Shown here in pieces: positions 22,651-35,396 of a DNA stretch of 64,000 nt. Source of the stretch: Sipunculus nudus (Eukaryota; Annelida; Sipuncula; Golfingiida; Sipunculidae); assembly GCA_026874595.1 (NCBI GenBank), contig CM049318.1, forward strand, positions 42,700,456 to 42,764,455, in the 5' to 3' direction. A model generated the notes under the pieces. It did no database searches. It was given only the letters and a program-made list of their open reading frames with translations, and was not told the origin of the DNA. The position numbers were made by a program, and so were the translations under genes. Position 1 is the first letter of the stretch. The number at the start of each line of letters is the position of its first letter.

Positions 22651-22905
22651 TAAGAGCTGATACAGACTGGTTATCTGGTCAGTCAGCTGAAACAGTAAAA
22701 CATGCTACCAGTTTATCCTAACTTAAGCAGTAATATACCTATACGCCATAGGAAACATTAATAACTCAAGGGATGGTTCGAAGTTTCATTCCATTGAAGG
22801 GTTTTTCCCATATCAGTGGACGCATGATTCATTTTTCATCGCATGTTGCATGGGATTATGGAAAGGTACGGAACTGGTAAGTTAAACCGATATTATAAGT
22901 GAATG

Positions 22906-22923
22906 CATATATATTATATATAT

Positions 22924-22985
<62 letters not shown>
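22906..22985. repeat. (AT)n microsatellite
   Basis: About 80 bp of TA repeat with two phase breaks. Confidence 0.97.
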
Positions 22986-22987
<2 letters not shown>

Positions 22988-23180
22988 TTATAACATATGA
23001 CTCATTGTTATCCTGAGGACTTACGTTGATACATAAAATTCAAAGCCCTAAACATTTAAACATTAACAGTTTCATTTGGATTTTTTAATGTAAACTAATC
23101 ATTTCCACTGTCCTTTTTTTATTATAATTTTAAACTTGATTTCTAATAGGCACCACTTTTTCATTTGACAAAATGTAAAG

Positions 23181-23702
23181 CTCCGTGATATTATTTAGGT
23201 TTACGGATGGTAGCCTGTCCGTGGTATGATATAGATTTGCGGATGGTAGCCTGTCCCTAATATGATTTGGATTAACGAATGGTAGCTTCTCCGTGATATG
23301 ATTTAGATTTACGAATGGTAGCCTGTCCGAAGTATGATTTAGCTTTACAGATGGTAGCCTGTCCGTGATATGATTTAGATTTACGAATGGTAGCCTGTCC
23401 GTGATATGATTTAGATTTACGAATGATAGCCTGTCCGTGGTATTATTTACATTTACGGATGGTAGCCTGTCCGTGATATGATTTCGATTTACGGATGGTA
23501 GCCTGTGCGTGATATGATTTAGATTTACGAGTGGTAGCCTGTTCGTGATATGATTTAGATTTACGAATGGTAGCCTGTCCCTGGTATGATTTAGATTTAC
23601 GGATGGTTGCCTGTCCGTGATATGATTTAGATTTACGGATGGTAGCCTGTCCGTGATTTGATTTCGATTTACGGATGGTAGCCTGTCCGTGATATATGAT
23701 TT
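23181..23702. repeat. 36-bp minisatellite, about 14.5 copies
   Basis: Unit: ATTTAGATTTACGGATGGTA then GCCTGTCCGTGATATG. Being 12 codons long, it leaves an open minus-strand frame (23443-23748) that reads as SYHGQATIRKSK repeats. I regard that as a by-product: there is no signal peptide or flanking domain. Confidence 0.94.
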
Positions 23703-25110
23703 GATGATTACTGCCTATCTCAATAGTTAATTCAGTATTCAGGGACAAAGCTAGTCACTGAAACGTCATAGCTTAAAAAGAGCTTAAGTTTCATAATAAT
23801 AGCTTTCATTCACAAAGTCGGTGTCATTTTCTAAAACGCGCATTATCTCAAATTTAAAAAAAAGGGGCGTTTTAATTATGAAAGCGGTTTTTTTTCATCT
23901 ACGTTCAACACTTCCACATAAAACTGCATATTTATAAACTAAAATGAACAATAAAAATAATTAGGTGAAGCACAAAACCTACTTTACAATGCATGACCCT
24001 TTTGCAAAAATTGACACTGTGTCGGGTATCAAAGTGCTCCTTCATTTCAGGGAGTTCGGCCGGTTACTTATAATGCTCAATACCTATATGTAAATCCGTA
24101 TGACAAGATTTATATCCAAATATATACATGAACACTGAGGATACCATTGTCTCCGCTACCATCATGGGCTATCTGCACAGCTGCTGTACGATTCAGGATA
24201 CCAACGGTACAACTAAGTTGTCAGCTGTTGGAATGATACATGGAAGAGACAGTGCGGTTTTATATAAAATGAGGAAGTGTCAAATTTAGTTTAATTTCAT
24301 ATACGCACTGCATGAGCTGCAGGCAAGAACGTTACGATGTAAAGACGTCTAAAAACTGTGTTCTCATTTTTTTACCGGAGGGAGGATAAAATTCAATATT
24401 ATATATAATTTAAACAATCAAATTCGTGTAATTGATGTCCTCTGCTTCCGCCTCTTGTTAATTTAGCCTCCTGTGATCCTCAAAGTTGCTTTCCTAATAT
24501 GTTTTAGTTTTTATTTTTCCCTGAAGATGTTTCAACATGTCATAATTTTAGTTGTGAATTGGGAACAAAAGGAAGGTAAATGTTTTGTTTGTTTTGGAGC
24601 TGGTGATAATAAATTTTCAGACAGACACTGAAAGGAAAACCCGACGGACGTTCAGACGGAGGGACAGGAAGACAAACAGACAAACCTAAATCAATGTCCC
24701 CCGTTCGGCGGAAGCGGGTGATAATTATTACTTTTTTTTTATTTTTACATAACACGATTATATTCAGGAATTTTTTTTACGTACTTCTCTAAAGTTAAGC
24801 AAGAGGCCTCAAGGCTTTGGGCCCCACTGAGTATAGTAATCGAGTCCCATTTCCATATACCGTGTCTAAAACATGACAGGCCATTGCAAGATTCGAGACA
24901 TTGTTTAAGTCCCTGCAATGACAATGATAAACATTTGTCCGACCTAACAAATCAACAAGTCTAGCTAATAGTCTTGGGGCAAATTTCCAGTAAGGCCCCA
25001 CATTTAGAGTTTGCTGAATCCCCCGTCATTTTTAAGGTGTCTTGTCATTTTCATATAAGTGTTATTCATATAAGTCATATTTCAAAACATTACCCCTCAT
25101 TATGGTGTCC
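23703..25110. other. noncoding stretch with a dispersed-repeat tail
   Basis: No gene. At about 24625-24730 there is a GACGGAGGGACAGGAAGACA-type run followed by CAATGTCCCCCGTTCGGCGG and a G-rich complement, a low-complexity plus small-hairpin tail style that I know from many mollusc dispersed repeats. Confidence 0.5.
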
Positions 25111-25655
25111 AAAAAGGCTTGAAATCGGCAATTTTTAAAATTACCTCAGTACATACTTTTTGAAAATATATGGGTTAATGACCAGGGTTCACTATTCGAA
25201 ATTGTTATGTGGAAACATATTTACTCCTGAATTCAATAAGAGCTACCACATTGCCTCATTTTGATTTGCTAAATCTATTTAAATTAATTTCGAAAGTCTA
25301 TTGTAATTTTTTAAGATACAAGTTTTAAAATTAATAGTTTAAAATATAAAAAGGAAACATTTTAAAACCTTTCTGATATTAGGGATATAAAGAGGCCAGA
25401 TTAGTCCGAATCATCAGTTTGATGAGCCAAATTGAATAAAAATGTTTATTTTGTCATTCAGCGTATTTCAAGCCTGAAGGTTTACAATTTTGATCTACAA
25501 TAAACATATGACTATTTGTTCATGATAAGGGTATACATCAGCTTTTGCAGCCGAGTTAAACTTAAATGTATACATTTCGTATGAATGGCATGGGGCAATT
25601 TGTTTTCGTTTTCTTAAATTCGACTGAAATGAAGTTACAAATGTAAATTTTTACT
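25111..25655 (+). repeat. long inverted repeat, left arm
   Basis: Left arm of an inverted repeat whose right arm is 27487-28015. The arms pair from outside in: AAAAAGGCTTGAAATCGGCA with its complement near 28015; the CTGGTT/ACCAGG-type AGGGTTCAC block; TAAAATATAAAAAGG; TCCGAATCATCAGTTTGATG; GCGTATTTCAAGCCTGAAGG; ATAAGGGTATACATCAGCTT; and TTACAAATGTAAATTTTTA. Identity is moderate, with small indels. A third, degenerate direct copy of the arm's middle (AAATATAAAAAGG...TTAGTCC(T)AATAATCA) follows at about 25700-25800. Confidence 0.85.
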
Positions 25656-27486
25656 TTCAATAAAACATTTAAAATATAATTTTAAACATATATATATATA
25701 TAAATATAAAAAGGCATATAATTTTTAAAAGTTACTGTTGCTAAAAGTGTAAACAGGCACAATTAGTCCTAATAATCAATTTGATCGAATAATTTTGTTT
25801 ATTTCGGTCCTAAGTCTCGTTTTAAATTTTAAAAATTCATTATTTGAAGTAGTAAGTTTGATTAATTAAATGGCTTCCCTGATTGTCTCACAATCTGGTG
25901 TGTCGCCAGTTCTCAGATTTCCTGACCACATACACAAACTGACGGAGTCTATTGTCTTACAATAAAAAAGGGATAATAAATAAGCTTTGTTCGGTTAATT
26001 AAAGAATCAGAATTACAAAAGAATTATTTTACAACCATATAAACCCATGAAAAATAGAGTAAAAGACGTACAAGGGTTTCTACCAAAAGATTTTTGAAGA
26101 CTTATGAAAAGGCATTCTCTCTCAAATATCCAGCAAAGTGAAACTGTCAATAAAGTGGAAATATTTCAGGATTTCCTTTATCTGCATCTGGCTCAATCAA
26201 TGGCCATTCATACTGTACAGACCAGTAATTTGGAACCGTCTTGCAAATTTGGCTTGCAAAACTAACACAAGAAATCACATATGTCTTGATATTTCGCACA
26301 ACGTTTACATTTATCAGATTGGATTGTATCAGTATTTGTATTCATATCAAGTAGCACTCTACTAAAAAGAAGAGCAAAACTAAATTGATAACAGGGGACT
26401 TTAATTACCATTAGAGAAGTTTATTACGTGTTTCCGTTTTCAGCGTCTTTGGATTCTTTGACAAGACTCCAGTCATGTCAGCCACAGTCCCGAATTCCAA
26501 ATAACAATGACTGCCTCTCCTGTCAAATCAAGTTTACAGCCGTCCAGACCCCCTGATCTAGATCATGACTTTGTCTTAGATTTGGACTGGTGTATGGTTT
26601 TTAATTAATCAAATGAATGTTTTGTCTATTCATTCTTTGTTATTCTGCATGTTCACAATCTGAATCAGAATTTGGACTGAGATTCTGTCGAATTCTGGAC
26701 TTTAAAAATTATATTTTGGTAATAAAAGACTTCAAACGAAAACTGTAAAACATTGTGGATATACGACAGATTTATTTTATTCCAAAATATAAAAGAAATG
26801 AATGAATTCTGTCCCAGTCTCGCGGAATACTTCTTGCTCGGTAAATTTAGAAACTCTTTGCCAGGTCCTAGCAGGTTACAACCAAATATATATAAACAGT
26901 GTTTCTAATTAAAATTTGAATGACTGAGCTAGAAATACCAGTCTTTCTGACGAATATAAAATCTAATTTAAATGTTTAATTTCAAAATTATGTGTGGAAG
27001 CTCACTAGGGTCTTTATTATGCTTAACTTACAACACTGCATGCAAATGCTTATAAAATACAGACTTGTTTTATGAAACAGAAAAAATCACTTCGCCTCCC
27101 AGTGGTTTCAGCCAAAGAAGCTTCTGTGGTATCCCCTGTTTGGTTGTCTTTTTTTTCAAGTTTTTTTTTCAACATTTTGACGCGCCACTTCATATTAATG
27201 AAGGTAGTGCAATTTTATCTCGTAATGCCTGGGTCGATAAACTTATAAAATCAATTTAAAAAATATATATATTCATCCTAAATGTATGCATAGTTATAAT
27301 TTTTAATGCTACACGTTTAATGATGCAAAGCAGAAATGTGTTGAAAGCAATTATTTCCCAGGATTTGTTTATCAACGTACATGTCTAACTTCATCTGCAG
27401 AGATTATTTTGCAAATGCTATTAAGACTTTAAAATTCTGTAAATTTAATATTTTTTTTAATTTCCTTTAAAAATTCATATAAAAAC
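25656..27486. other. spacer between inverted-repeat arms
   Basis: 1.8 kb of AT-rich sequence. A possible acceptor (TTCCGTTTTCAG near 26443) precedes a 40-codon frame, but I recognise no transposase or other protein, so any element bounded by the arms would be non-autonomous or decayed. Confidence 0.5.
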
Positions 27487-28015
27487 TAAAAATTTACTTT
27501 TGTAACTTTATTTCAGTCGAATTAAAGACAATGTTTTGGCCCATGCCGTTGACACGGAATGTAAATATCAAAATTTTACTCTGCCCAAAAAGCTGATGTA
27601 TACCCTTATTATAAACAATAACTTACTTGATTACCATAAGTAGTTAAAAATTGTAAACTTTCAGGCTTGAAATACGCTGAATGACAAAAATAACATTTTA
27701 AACCCATCTGGCTCATCAAACTGATGATTCGGACTAACCTTGCCTCCTTAATATCCCCAAAGAACAATAAGGTTTTAAAATGATATTCCTTTTTATATTT
27801 TAAACTTTTAATTTTAAAAGTTGAAGGAAAAACTTTAAAATAGACTTTCGAAATTATTTTTTAATTCATTACATCAAAATTAGGTATTGTGGTAGCTTTG
27901 ACTGAATTTAGCAGTAAATACTACTCCACATAAAAATTTCCTAGAGTGAACCCTGGATATCAACCAGTAAAATTAAGTACCGACGTTTATAAAATTGCCG
28001 ATTTCAAGCCTTTTT
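27487..28015 (-). repeat. long inverted repeat, right arm
   Basis: Reverse complement of the left arm 25111-25655. It ends at 28015 in GCCGATTTCAAGCCTTTTT, and the flanking sequences (CCCCTCATTATGGTGTCC versus AACACTTATCCAGAGGGG) diverge at once. Confidence 0.85.
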
Positions 28016-28082
28016 AACACTTATCCAGAGGGGATCTCTTCGACTCACTTTAACAGAAAATGAAATCAACCCTGATAAAGAC

Positions 28083-28244
28083 GGGGGGGGGGGGGGGGGA
28101 AGCAAAACTTAAAATTTCAGGATTGGCCAAAGAACTACTTGCCCACTCAGTCCTTTCAATGAACACACCTGTCTTTCGTCATTACAACGGCACACTTTCA
28201 ACTGTCTGTCTGTCTGTCTGTCTGTATATCTCTCTCTCTCTGTC

Positions 28245-28276
<32 letters not shown>
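28083..28276. repeat. G-homopolymer and TGTC/CT microsatellites
   Basis: G17 at 28083-28099; (CTGT)n at about 28200-28224; then an imperfect (TC)n run with TGTC interruptions to 28276. Confidence 0.95.
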
Positions 28277-30024
28277 AGCGGCAGCATCCATGGCGTTCTA
28301 AGGATTTATGTCCACATTTCCTTTGATTTATTTATTCTTACCTTAGAACTTGAGATGAATAATGGATGAAGCTTCCAGAGGCTGAAAGAATATCACTATA
28401 TAGGTCAAAGGGCACTCAGGGTCAAGCTCGGTGTTTCGCTCCAAAGACGGCGGCGGGCCTATTGTGAATATCAACTGCTCAGATGAAAATGGATTTTTTA
28501 GGGTAAATGTCTATCAAGTTGCTTTGAAGGAAGTGGCGTCGCTAGATGAACGGCAGAGGCCGCACCTTTAAGAAAGAGCGTTTTTCTGTTTGACAGCATG
28601 ACGAGATACAGGGAAGATACACCGACACTAAAACGAAGCTCTCTGTTTATGAAAGACCGGCTGCAGTTTTTCTGAGCGTGATTTAGTGCTGAATGACTGA
28701 ATATTATATCCAGATATTGAAATATCAAGGCCCACACATAAATTTAAAGTAAATTTGTTTATTGCAAACTTGTACATATATTATCCATTGTGATTCAAGT
28801 GTAACCAAAACCAGCTATTAACACTCCTAATGTATTTTTATTCACTAAGATCATAATAATCTGCCGCCTATACTGCATTAGACACTGTTAGTTGAAGCGG
28901 GTATTTCACAACAGTTGACGAAGGGGAGGAGTCGTTGCACATTGACGGTAATTAAATGTTTTCTTTGTGAAATGAAAGTGGCCCTTCTGGCTGTCTATTT
29001 CGGCCTCTGAATAGAGAGTCTACGACCAGCCTACTGTCTGTTTATTTCTACCATGATCGAGATAAATGTTGTTTTAACTCCGCATATTGTTAAATCCCTA
29101 TGCATGTTGTATTTCTGACCACATGAATACAAGCATGCCCCGCACGGGCTACTGGAGGACAGTCAACTTGTACATGATACAGGAAATGGCTCGTTACCGA
29201 AGTTTCAGTTTGAGTTGTGAGTTCACATGTATTCTTTTCTGTTAATTAATCATTCGTACCCTTATGTCACGATTATGGACTGTTTACCACGATATCACTT
29301 CAACATGATAGAAGACCACTGTAATCCATTCCTCCATGTGGCTTGCGTCACGACTCAAGGCATAAAAATGCGTGTATTCACGGCTAGTTTTAGCCGCGTC
29401 CGCAATTAAAGCTGAAAGGTACCTTCAGCGTTTTGACCGACTCGAAGCTGCGACCATACTGAGTGACCAGACTGTACGCTTTTAAAAGTGCACCCAAGAC
29501 GACACTCACAAGCAATACATGCTCTCAGACACTAATGCAGATAAAAATCATGAATCAGATGTTTATATAAAATATGTAAGACCTAATGTATACTAGTTGT
29601 AAAGGTTCCATTTGTAACACATGTACAGTGCACGTTTTACTTAACCAAACATTTTAACATCCTTACAACACACCTGCCTAAGGTAACTGTATCTCATATT
29701 TAAGCCCTAAATGGATGTCTGAATGGATATTGACTGACAATGTAGAATTAGTTCAAGTATTTTTTTGTCCCGTGTATTTCTTTAAGAGTGCAGATTTACT
29801 ACAACAAGACATAAGATCATAAAACTGAACTGTAACACCATTATCAGGTTAAAATATTCATATTTTACAGTCGGTGTAGTGAAGGTTCGGATAAGCTAAG
29901 GCATTTGCTCATTAGCATGTCGCGGTTGTATTTACATATTCTGAATATGTTCTAGAAATTCTCAGAAGTTAGGGACACTTTTAAGACGACCTCTTATATA
30001 CCATACCTGCAATTAACGCTGAAG
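28277..30024. other. noncoding stretch
   Basis: No supported gene, repeat or RNA. Confidence 0.5.
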
Positions 30025-30620
30025 TCTCTCCGGCCGGTGAATGCCCGCACACCTACCAATCTAATGTGCAAGATCTTCCAAGATTTTCAAGCCATTTTGT
30101 TCATTTCTGGTTTGGTCCCCTCGATGTCTGTTGTTGTCATGAATGTCATTATAAAGGACAACCTTGCAAAAATAATCGGACATTCATTTAAGTTCCGTCA
30201 TCACATATGCCAATCAGTCCCGGACGGATTTAAAGCGGCCGATAATTCCTTAACATTGTCAAAAGCCAATGGACAAATCTACAAGCCTCGCCGGCCCGCG
30301 AGTGCCCGCAAACCTACCGAATTTGTGTGTACATCACCAGATTTTTCCGACCATTTTGGTCACTTTTGTTTCATTCTCGTGATTGCTATTGTCGCCATAA
30401 ATAATGAAAGAAAGCTAATAAACCGGCCGATGTTTTTTCGGTTCCGTTATCATATCTACCAGATAAAAATCGGCCGGTAAAAATTAATCCTTAGCATAGC
30501 AAAGGATTCTTGCAGCCAATTTTTTTCTGCCGGATTCTGAGGAAATCCTGCCGGCAGCACCTTACATCTACCCAATTATTCCGGCAGGAAAAAATATGTA
30601 GATGTGAGACCGGCATAAAT
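30025..30620 (+). repeat. two ~260-bp tandem units rich in CCGGC
   Basis: Unit 1 (30025-30284) and unit 2 (30285-30525) share CCGGCC(G/C)G(C/T)GA(A/G)TGCCCGCA, ACCTACC, AGATTTT, CCATTTTG and a CGGCCG(A/G)TAA...CCTTA...AGCCAAT end, at moderate identity. A terminal stretch (30525-30620) adds inverted words (CTGCCGG/CCGGCAG, ACATCTAC/GTAGATGT). The 147-codon open frame at 30037-30480 spans both units and is probably not a gene, because it reads dissimilar peptides from the two units. Confidence 0.6.
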
Positions 30621-33500
30621 TTTTTGTCAAAAGAAAATGTAATGTAACTTTATATCCTTCTCCTACATTTTGTAGGATTAAAAAATGTAAAAAGAAAACC
30701 ATGATATATAAAAATCAAACAGTGTGCACCCCTCCCCCCCCCCAGTATAATCCGAGGCACTAATTGCCCTGTCTTTCCATGAATATTCATATACATCACC
30801 TGCCATAATTAGCTCACGTGCTACCCAATGAAATGCCAGAAGTTATTATATTTTATATCCGATATGCTGTCAAGGAATAAAGTGAACAGATGCACTTAAC
30901 AGGTTGTTATGAATATTTGAAGAAAAGCCTGCTTGATTCTTATTTGAAAAGAAGTTTTAAAGGATGGTGTTTTGTCAGAAAGGTGATAGATAATTCCGTA
31001 ACTTACCAGTTTACGGCGGTGTAACAAGATTAGCATTCATTCCTTACAGGTTCTTACGTTAATCTGTCTAAATATATTACATATTGCATTAATACTTTAA
31101 ACTGACAATTTATCTATTTGTTAATCCATACAAATTGTCATTTTATCATAGTAACCTATTATTTCTTCGAAATTCTGGTACGACCATTTTCACTGCGGTA
31201 TGCGTGTAACAACGTTACATTATCTAATTTAGTGAATTATATGTTAATTTCTCGACACTATGTCATTACTATCGTTATCAGTTATAGTTTGATTCAGTAC
31301 AAAGTATGTTGATACACAATGAGAGTCCAAAAAAAAAATGGATCGGAATGCGGTGAATTTACATTTCCAAAAGCTCACGTAACAGATCATTTATATTCAG
31401 AACTAATCATCATCAGCCGCCGTGATTGAACTTCTGTGACGGACACATTATTGCATCCCTTTCACAAAAGGAAAAACGCCCATAGTTGTCCCTATCACTT
31501 GAACCTGAACAACATTATGTGTGGAATGCACTTAATATTCTTCGGGCGTCACATCCAGATCTCTGCGTTCATCATACAAATCCTTGGAATTCTTGCCGAC
31601 GGTGCACCATGGGTGCAATGTCTGATGGTGAGCGCTGTGTAGTTCTGCAATGTGTTTTATCAACCATATACCAATTAAACCCCTGCGACATTGCTTCAGG
31701 CTGGTTACCCGAAATTAATATCTAACAATGCAATTTGTTTCCGTGTCAACGTTTAACATGATTCATTCGTTAAATATGGACAGCCATTCTGAAGGGAAAT
31801 GACAACGCGATGCATTGCAAATGTAAAGAAAGATGTAAAGAGCACACACCTACGCCAACGTCTCCTGATATCATTCAAACTTATTCTTTTTGGTCTTAAT
31901 GCAAAAAAAATTGTTTTATATTTTCACAAAGTATTCCTCCATAACCATCTGCATTAAGTTGTATTTATGGAACTTGTTTCGGAGGTCCGTTTGAACTTCA
32001 TGTTGTTATTTGTCTAAGTTTTCATTACAAGTTGTCTTGTATGAATATTTCTCAATCACTCGAAATGTAGCCATGCCATTTTTTTTGCAAACATAAGTAT
32101 TTGCAGTATGTTCTGTACCAGCTGAACCCTCCGCAAGTGGCAATGTGCGTAGGGATTAGTTAATTCCTGCACATTCTTGAATTAGTAAAATTTGCGTACT
32201 TTTAATTATCATATTTCCACCTGTCATCCACACTATCCAATATTTAAATATTGACGTATCCATCGTATACACGTCGGTGACACGTGATTGGCAAAAAATG
32301 ACTTAGCTTTGTTAAATGTATCACATGTTATGTGTTTGTGTGTTGTGGCAGACAGACCTAGATGCTTGTAGAATTATTGGTCCAGCTTGTTGTATGTTTA
32401 GTCACATCCAGGAACTTCGGAACGTCACAGGTTTGTTATGTTTCACGTCACTAGATATGGCGGTCGGACTAGAATTTCATAATTGTGAGCCATTCTGGCT
32501 GACTTTCGTTGTTTTTGATGGACCCTGACCTGTGGACATCACTCGAGGAAACACTTTGTTTACGTCACGATTAGACGGTTTACTGCGCTTGGAATGAAGT
32601 GAACAAACCCGGATATATGATATTGTGAAAACTGTGAGATGTAACAAAAGACATATTAGAGAGTTGTGAATTTTAATTGGAATGTTTGGAATTTCGAATC
32701 GCCCAAAGAGTTCCTAAATCGGTAGGCGTGCGGATCGATTCCCTCTTCCTTGGCTCTTACAGATCGCATTTTGTTATTATTTTTATTTTACGAGAACCTC
32801 ATTGTAAAAAAGTCGAAAACGCAGTGGTTGCACGGTAATTTGAACTTAACCCCTCTGGAATATCAGAATAGGTGCGGCAGCAATCCATCTCTTGTTAGGG
32901 CATGTATTATGAATGAGCGGAGAGCAGGCTGCTTCTTTGTCAGGGATTTTCTCGGATGTCATTAATCATTTCCACCATTACCCAGAACAAACCTACTTTA
33001 GTGCCGTATCACTTAATAGGACACAACAAAACGGACCAATTTGCCTGGTCCCTTTTTCAGTAGGGGGATAATTTAAAGTAAGAAAAATAATGCTTCTGGT
33101 CAAATTTCGTTAGTCACCCTCCAGGGGCAGGGTTTGAAATATTGTCATGGTTACTGAGATTTGATATATGCGTCGTGTTCCTTTTAGTTTCAATTATCAA
33201 AAGAAATATTTTGTTAAATGTATTACTTTGGTAACTGCTTTTTTTCAATTATATGGCTTTGTTGAGGACTTAAAAAGATTACTTACCTTCGCCAAGAAGG
33301 TATATTCATGTCCACTAAAAGTTCCATTTATACTGGAGTTATTATCCTGATAATCAATGAAATGCACACAATTTGTACAATAACCACAAAATTACGCCTA
33401 CACACACACATACATACATGTGTATTGCCTCACGCGTAATGACTTTAATCTGGTGATTTAGATTTAAACCGAATAAAATCTCAACATAAACTTTGTATGG
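30621..33500. other. noncoding stretch, small unrecognised frames
   Basis: C10 at 30734-30743. Open frames at 31436-31725 and 32316-32528 (+) are of ordinary composition and show no motif I recognise. (CA)n-like patch near 33401-33420. Confidence 0.45.
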
Positions 33501-33514
33501 GAAGTAAATACGTT

Positions 33515-34380
33515 TTTATATTATAAATGCATTAAATAAAATATTTTGAAGTGAATATGTTCAATCATATATTAAATAAATTCACATTGTGAATAGTTTT
33601 ACTAGAAGTAGATAAGTTTTTTTTCTATTTATGAATACATTAGATAAAACGTTTTTGAAGAAAAAAATTGTTTATTCGCTATACATTCACTAAAGCAGAT
33701 CCACATTCATAGGCAATGGTTTTAAAGGTCTAATCTAGCAACCGCTGTCACACGCAAACAAACCTAATTTATACTGAATAAAATCACAACATGAGTAATT
33801 TTGACACCCTACAGTTGTGACACTTCATCATAACTTAGTGATCAGATAAGTGGTTTTAAACACTCAGTCATGACACCTCTTTCCTTAATTTATCATTGAT
33901 ATACTGAATCAAGGCCAAGCAACCGAGACGTTCGACACCCCACAGTTATAACACATTCATAACGACTCTTTTTTAATTAATGATAAAGTTACGAGATCAG
34001 TGAGGAGTTGTCTCACTGGAATATTTCTGCAAACTTATCTACTGCAACAATGCTTCATTTAATGCATTACAAAAACTACTTTCATAATAATGTTTATGTT
34101 GTAATTTTACACAATTAATGAATGGTTTATTAACTTCAACAATAAAAAAAGATTATGCGTTGAGAATAAATGTATCAATTTCTTATAAAATGAACTTGTT
34201 GTGTTATCTAATACATGTTTTTTTTTTTAATTTTATTTATTCACGATATAAGACACGTATCAGCTTCCAATAACAATATCAATGTTGGGAACTTATTCAA
34301 TATGTGATATTGAATATACATATTTTCTTCAAAATGCTTTATTTAATGCATTCATAATAAATTTAAAATTGTCAGCTCAT
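33515..34380. repeat. AT-rich inverted repeat with internal direct repeats
   Basis: ATAAATGCATTAAATAAAAT followed by ATTTTGAAGTGAATATG (about 33525-33562) pairs with the reverse complement of 34315-34358 (ATGAATGCATTAAATAAAGC, then ATTTTGAAGAAAATATG). A GTAGATAAGTTT word also occurs in both arms. Between them, TTTGACACCCTACAGTTGTG (33801) recurs as TTCGACACCCCACAGTTATA (33931). It is probably a decayed non-autonomous element. Confidence 0.5.
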
Positions 34381-34409
34381 ATTTTTGGTTCACATGCATT
34401 ATGACACAG

Positions 34410-34515
34410 AACCCTTTGGTACAAATTGCCAATCGTATGAATTGTACTGGTACAATTGGCAATTTTAATTTGTACCAGATAGCTCCTTTGTACCAGATTG
34501 CCATTTGTACCATGA
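34410..34515. repeat. short inverted GGTACAAATTGCCAAT cluster
   Basis: GGTACAAATTGCCAAT (34419) faces ATTGGCAATTTTAATTTGTACC (34455-34476), and TGTACCAGATTGCCATTTGT follows. It can form a hairpin; too short to classify. Confidence 0.6.
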
Positions 34516-34899
34516 CACATATATATCATATACAAATATCTTTTAGAGCGTTCGTTGACCTCGCCGTATATTTTAATTTCGGTTAATGGCTGGGCTAATA
34601 TTGTTTTGCTGTGTTAAGTTTTACGTGTGACAATACCATGCGTTAGGATGAACGTATGCCCAGGTCCTCCGTGCTGATCCTGCTGTTTCGCCAAAGCATA
34701 AAATTAATATTTAATGTGAATGATTTTCAGCACGCCTACATTACAAATGTAATGGTTTCCAGTGTTAATAACAAAGAGCTATATCAGCACGGATGTTTGA
34801 TGGCCATGGGATTATGGACGCCACTCCATCTTTAAAGCCGAAAACATAACAAGGCCTCCTGCCACACAGAATATTACGCTGCCCCTTTTATAAATTACT

Positions 34900-35010
34900 T
34901 CTCACTATGTCTGTGTGTTGGGGTGCGTATATACATAAGTGTGTGCGTATGTGTATTTGTAGGTTGGGGTGTGGGTGTGTGCGCGCGTGCGCGTCGGTGT
35001 ATGAAGGACT
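34900..35010. repeat. GT-rich low-complexity region
   Basis: Imperfect (GT)n containing TGTGTGCGCGCGTGCGCG near 34976-34994, an alternating purine-pyrimidine tract of the type that can adopt Z-DNA. Confidence 0.75.
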
Positions 35011-35228
35011 TACTTCGCTAATTGCCTCAATCCATTCAAAGCTTTCATAAAGCTACCACGGATAAACTTAAGTCGTTCATATTCACAATGTGTATGCAAG
35101 TTCACAAAATGCCGCTTGTTTCTTCTCAACCGTTAACAAAATTAACTCTTCAGAGATTGTATAAGATGGTTGTTCGCGGCTTTATATGTCTTAAATCCTC
35201 TGAGGAACAAACGAGCTGATCGGCAAGA

Positions 35229-35396
35229 TTCAACAGTACTAGTAGTACATGTATATATACGTGTACTTATAGGAAAAGAATCGACAGTACTAAATAGTAG
35301 TACATGCATATAAACATTTAATAATAGGAGAGAATCAACAGTACTAGTATTACATGTGTATATACGTGTACTTATAGGAAAAAGAATCAACAGTTA
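35229..35396. repeat. 51-bp satellite, left block (about 3 copies)
   Basis: Same unit as the array at 37319-38797 (GAAAAGAATCAACAGTACTA, GTATTACATGTATATA, CGTGTACTTATAG). It is cut off at CAACAGT, where the composite retroelement begins. Confidence 0.92.

Noticed and set aside
23443-23748. 101-codon minus ORF (SYHGQATIRKSK repeats)
   Set aside because: It coincides with the 36-bp minisatellite and has no start context or other domain.
30037-30480. 147-codon ORF as a gene
   Set aside because: It spans two diverged 260-bp tandem units that yield unrelated peptides in this frame.
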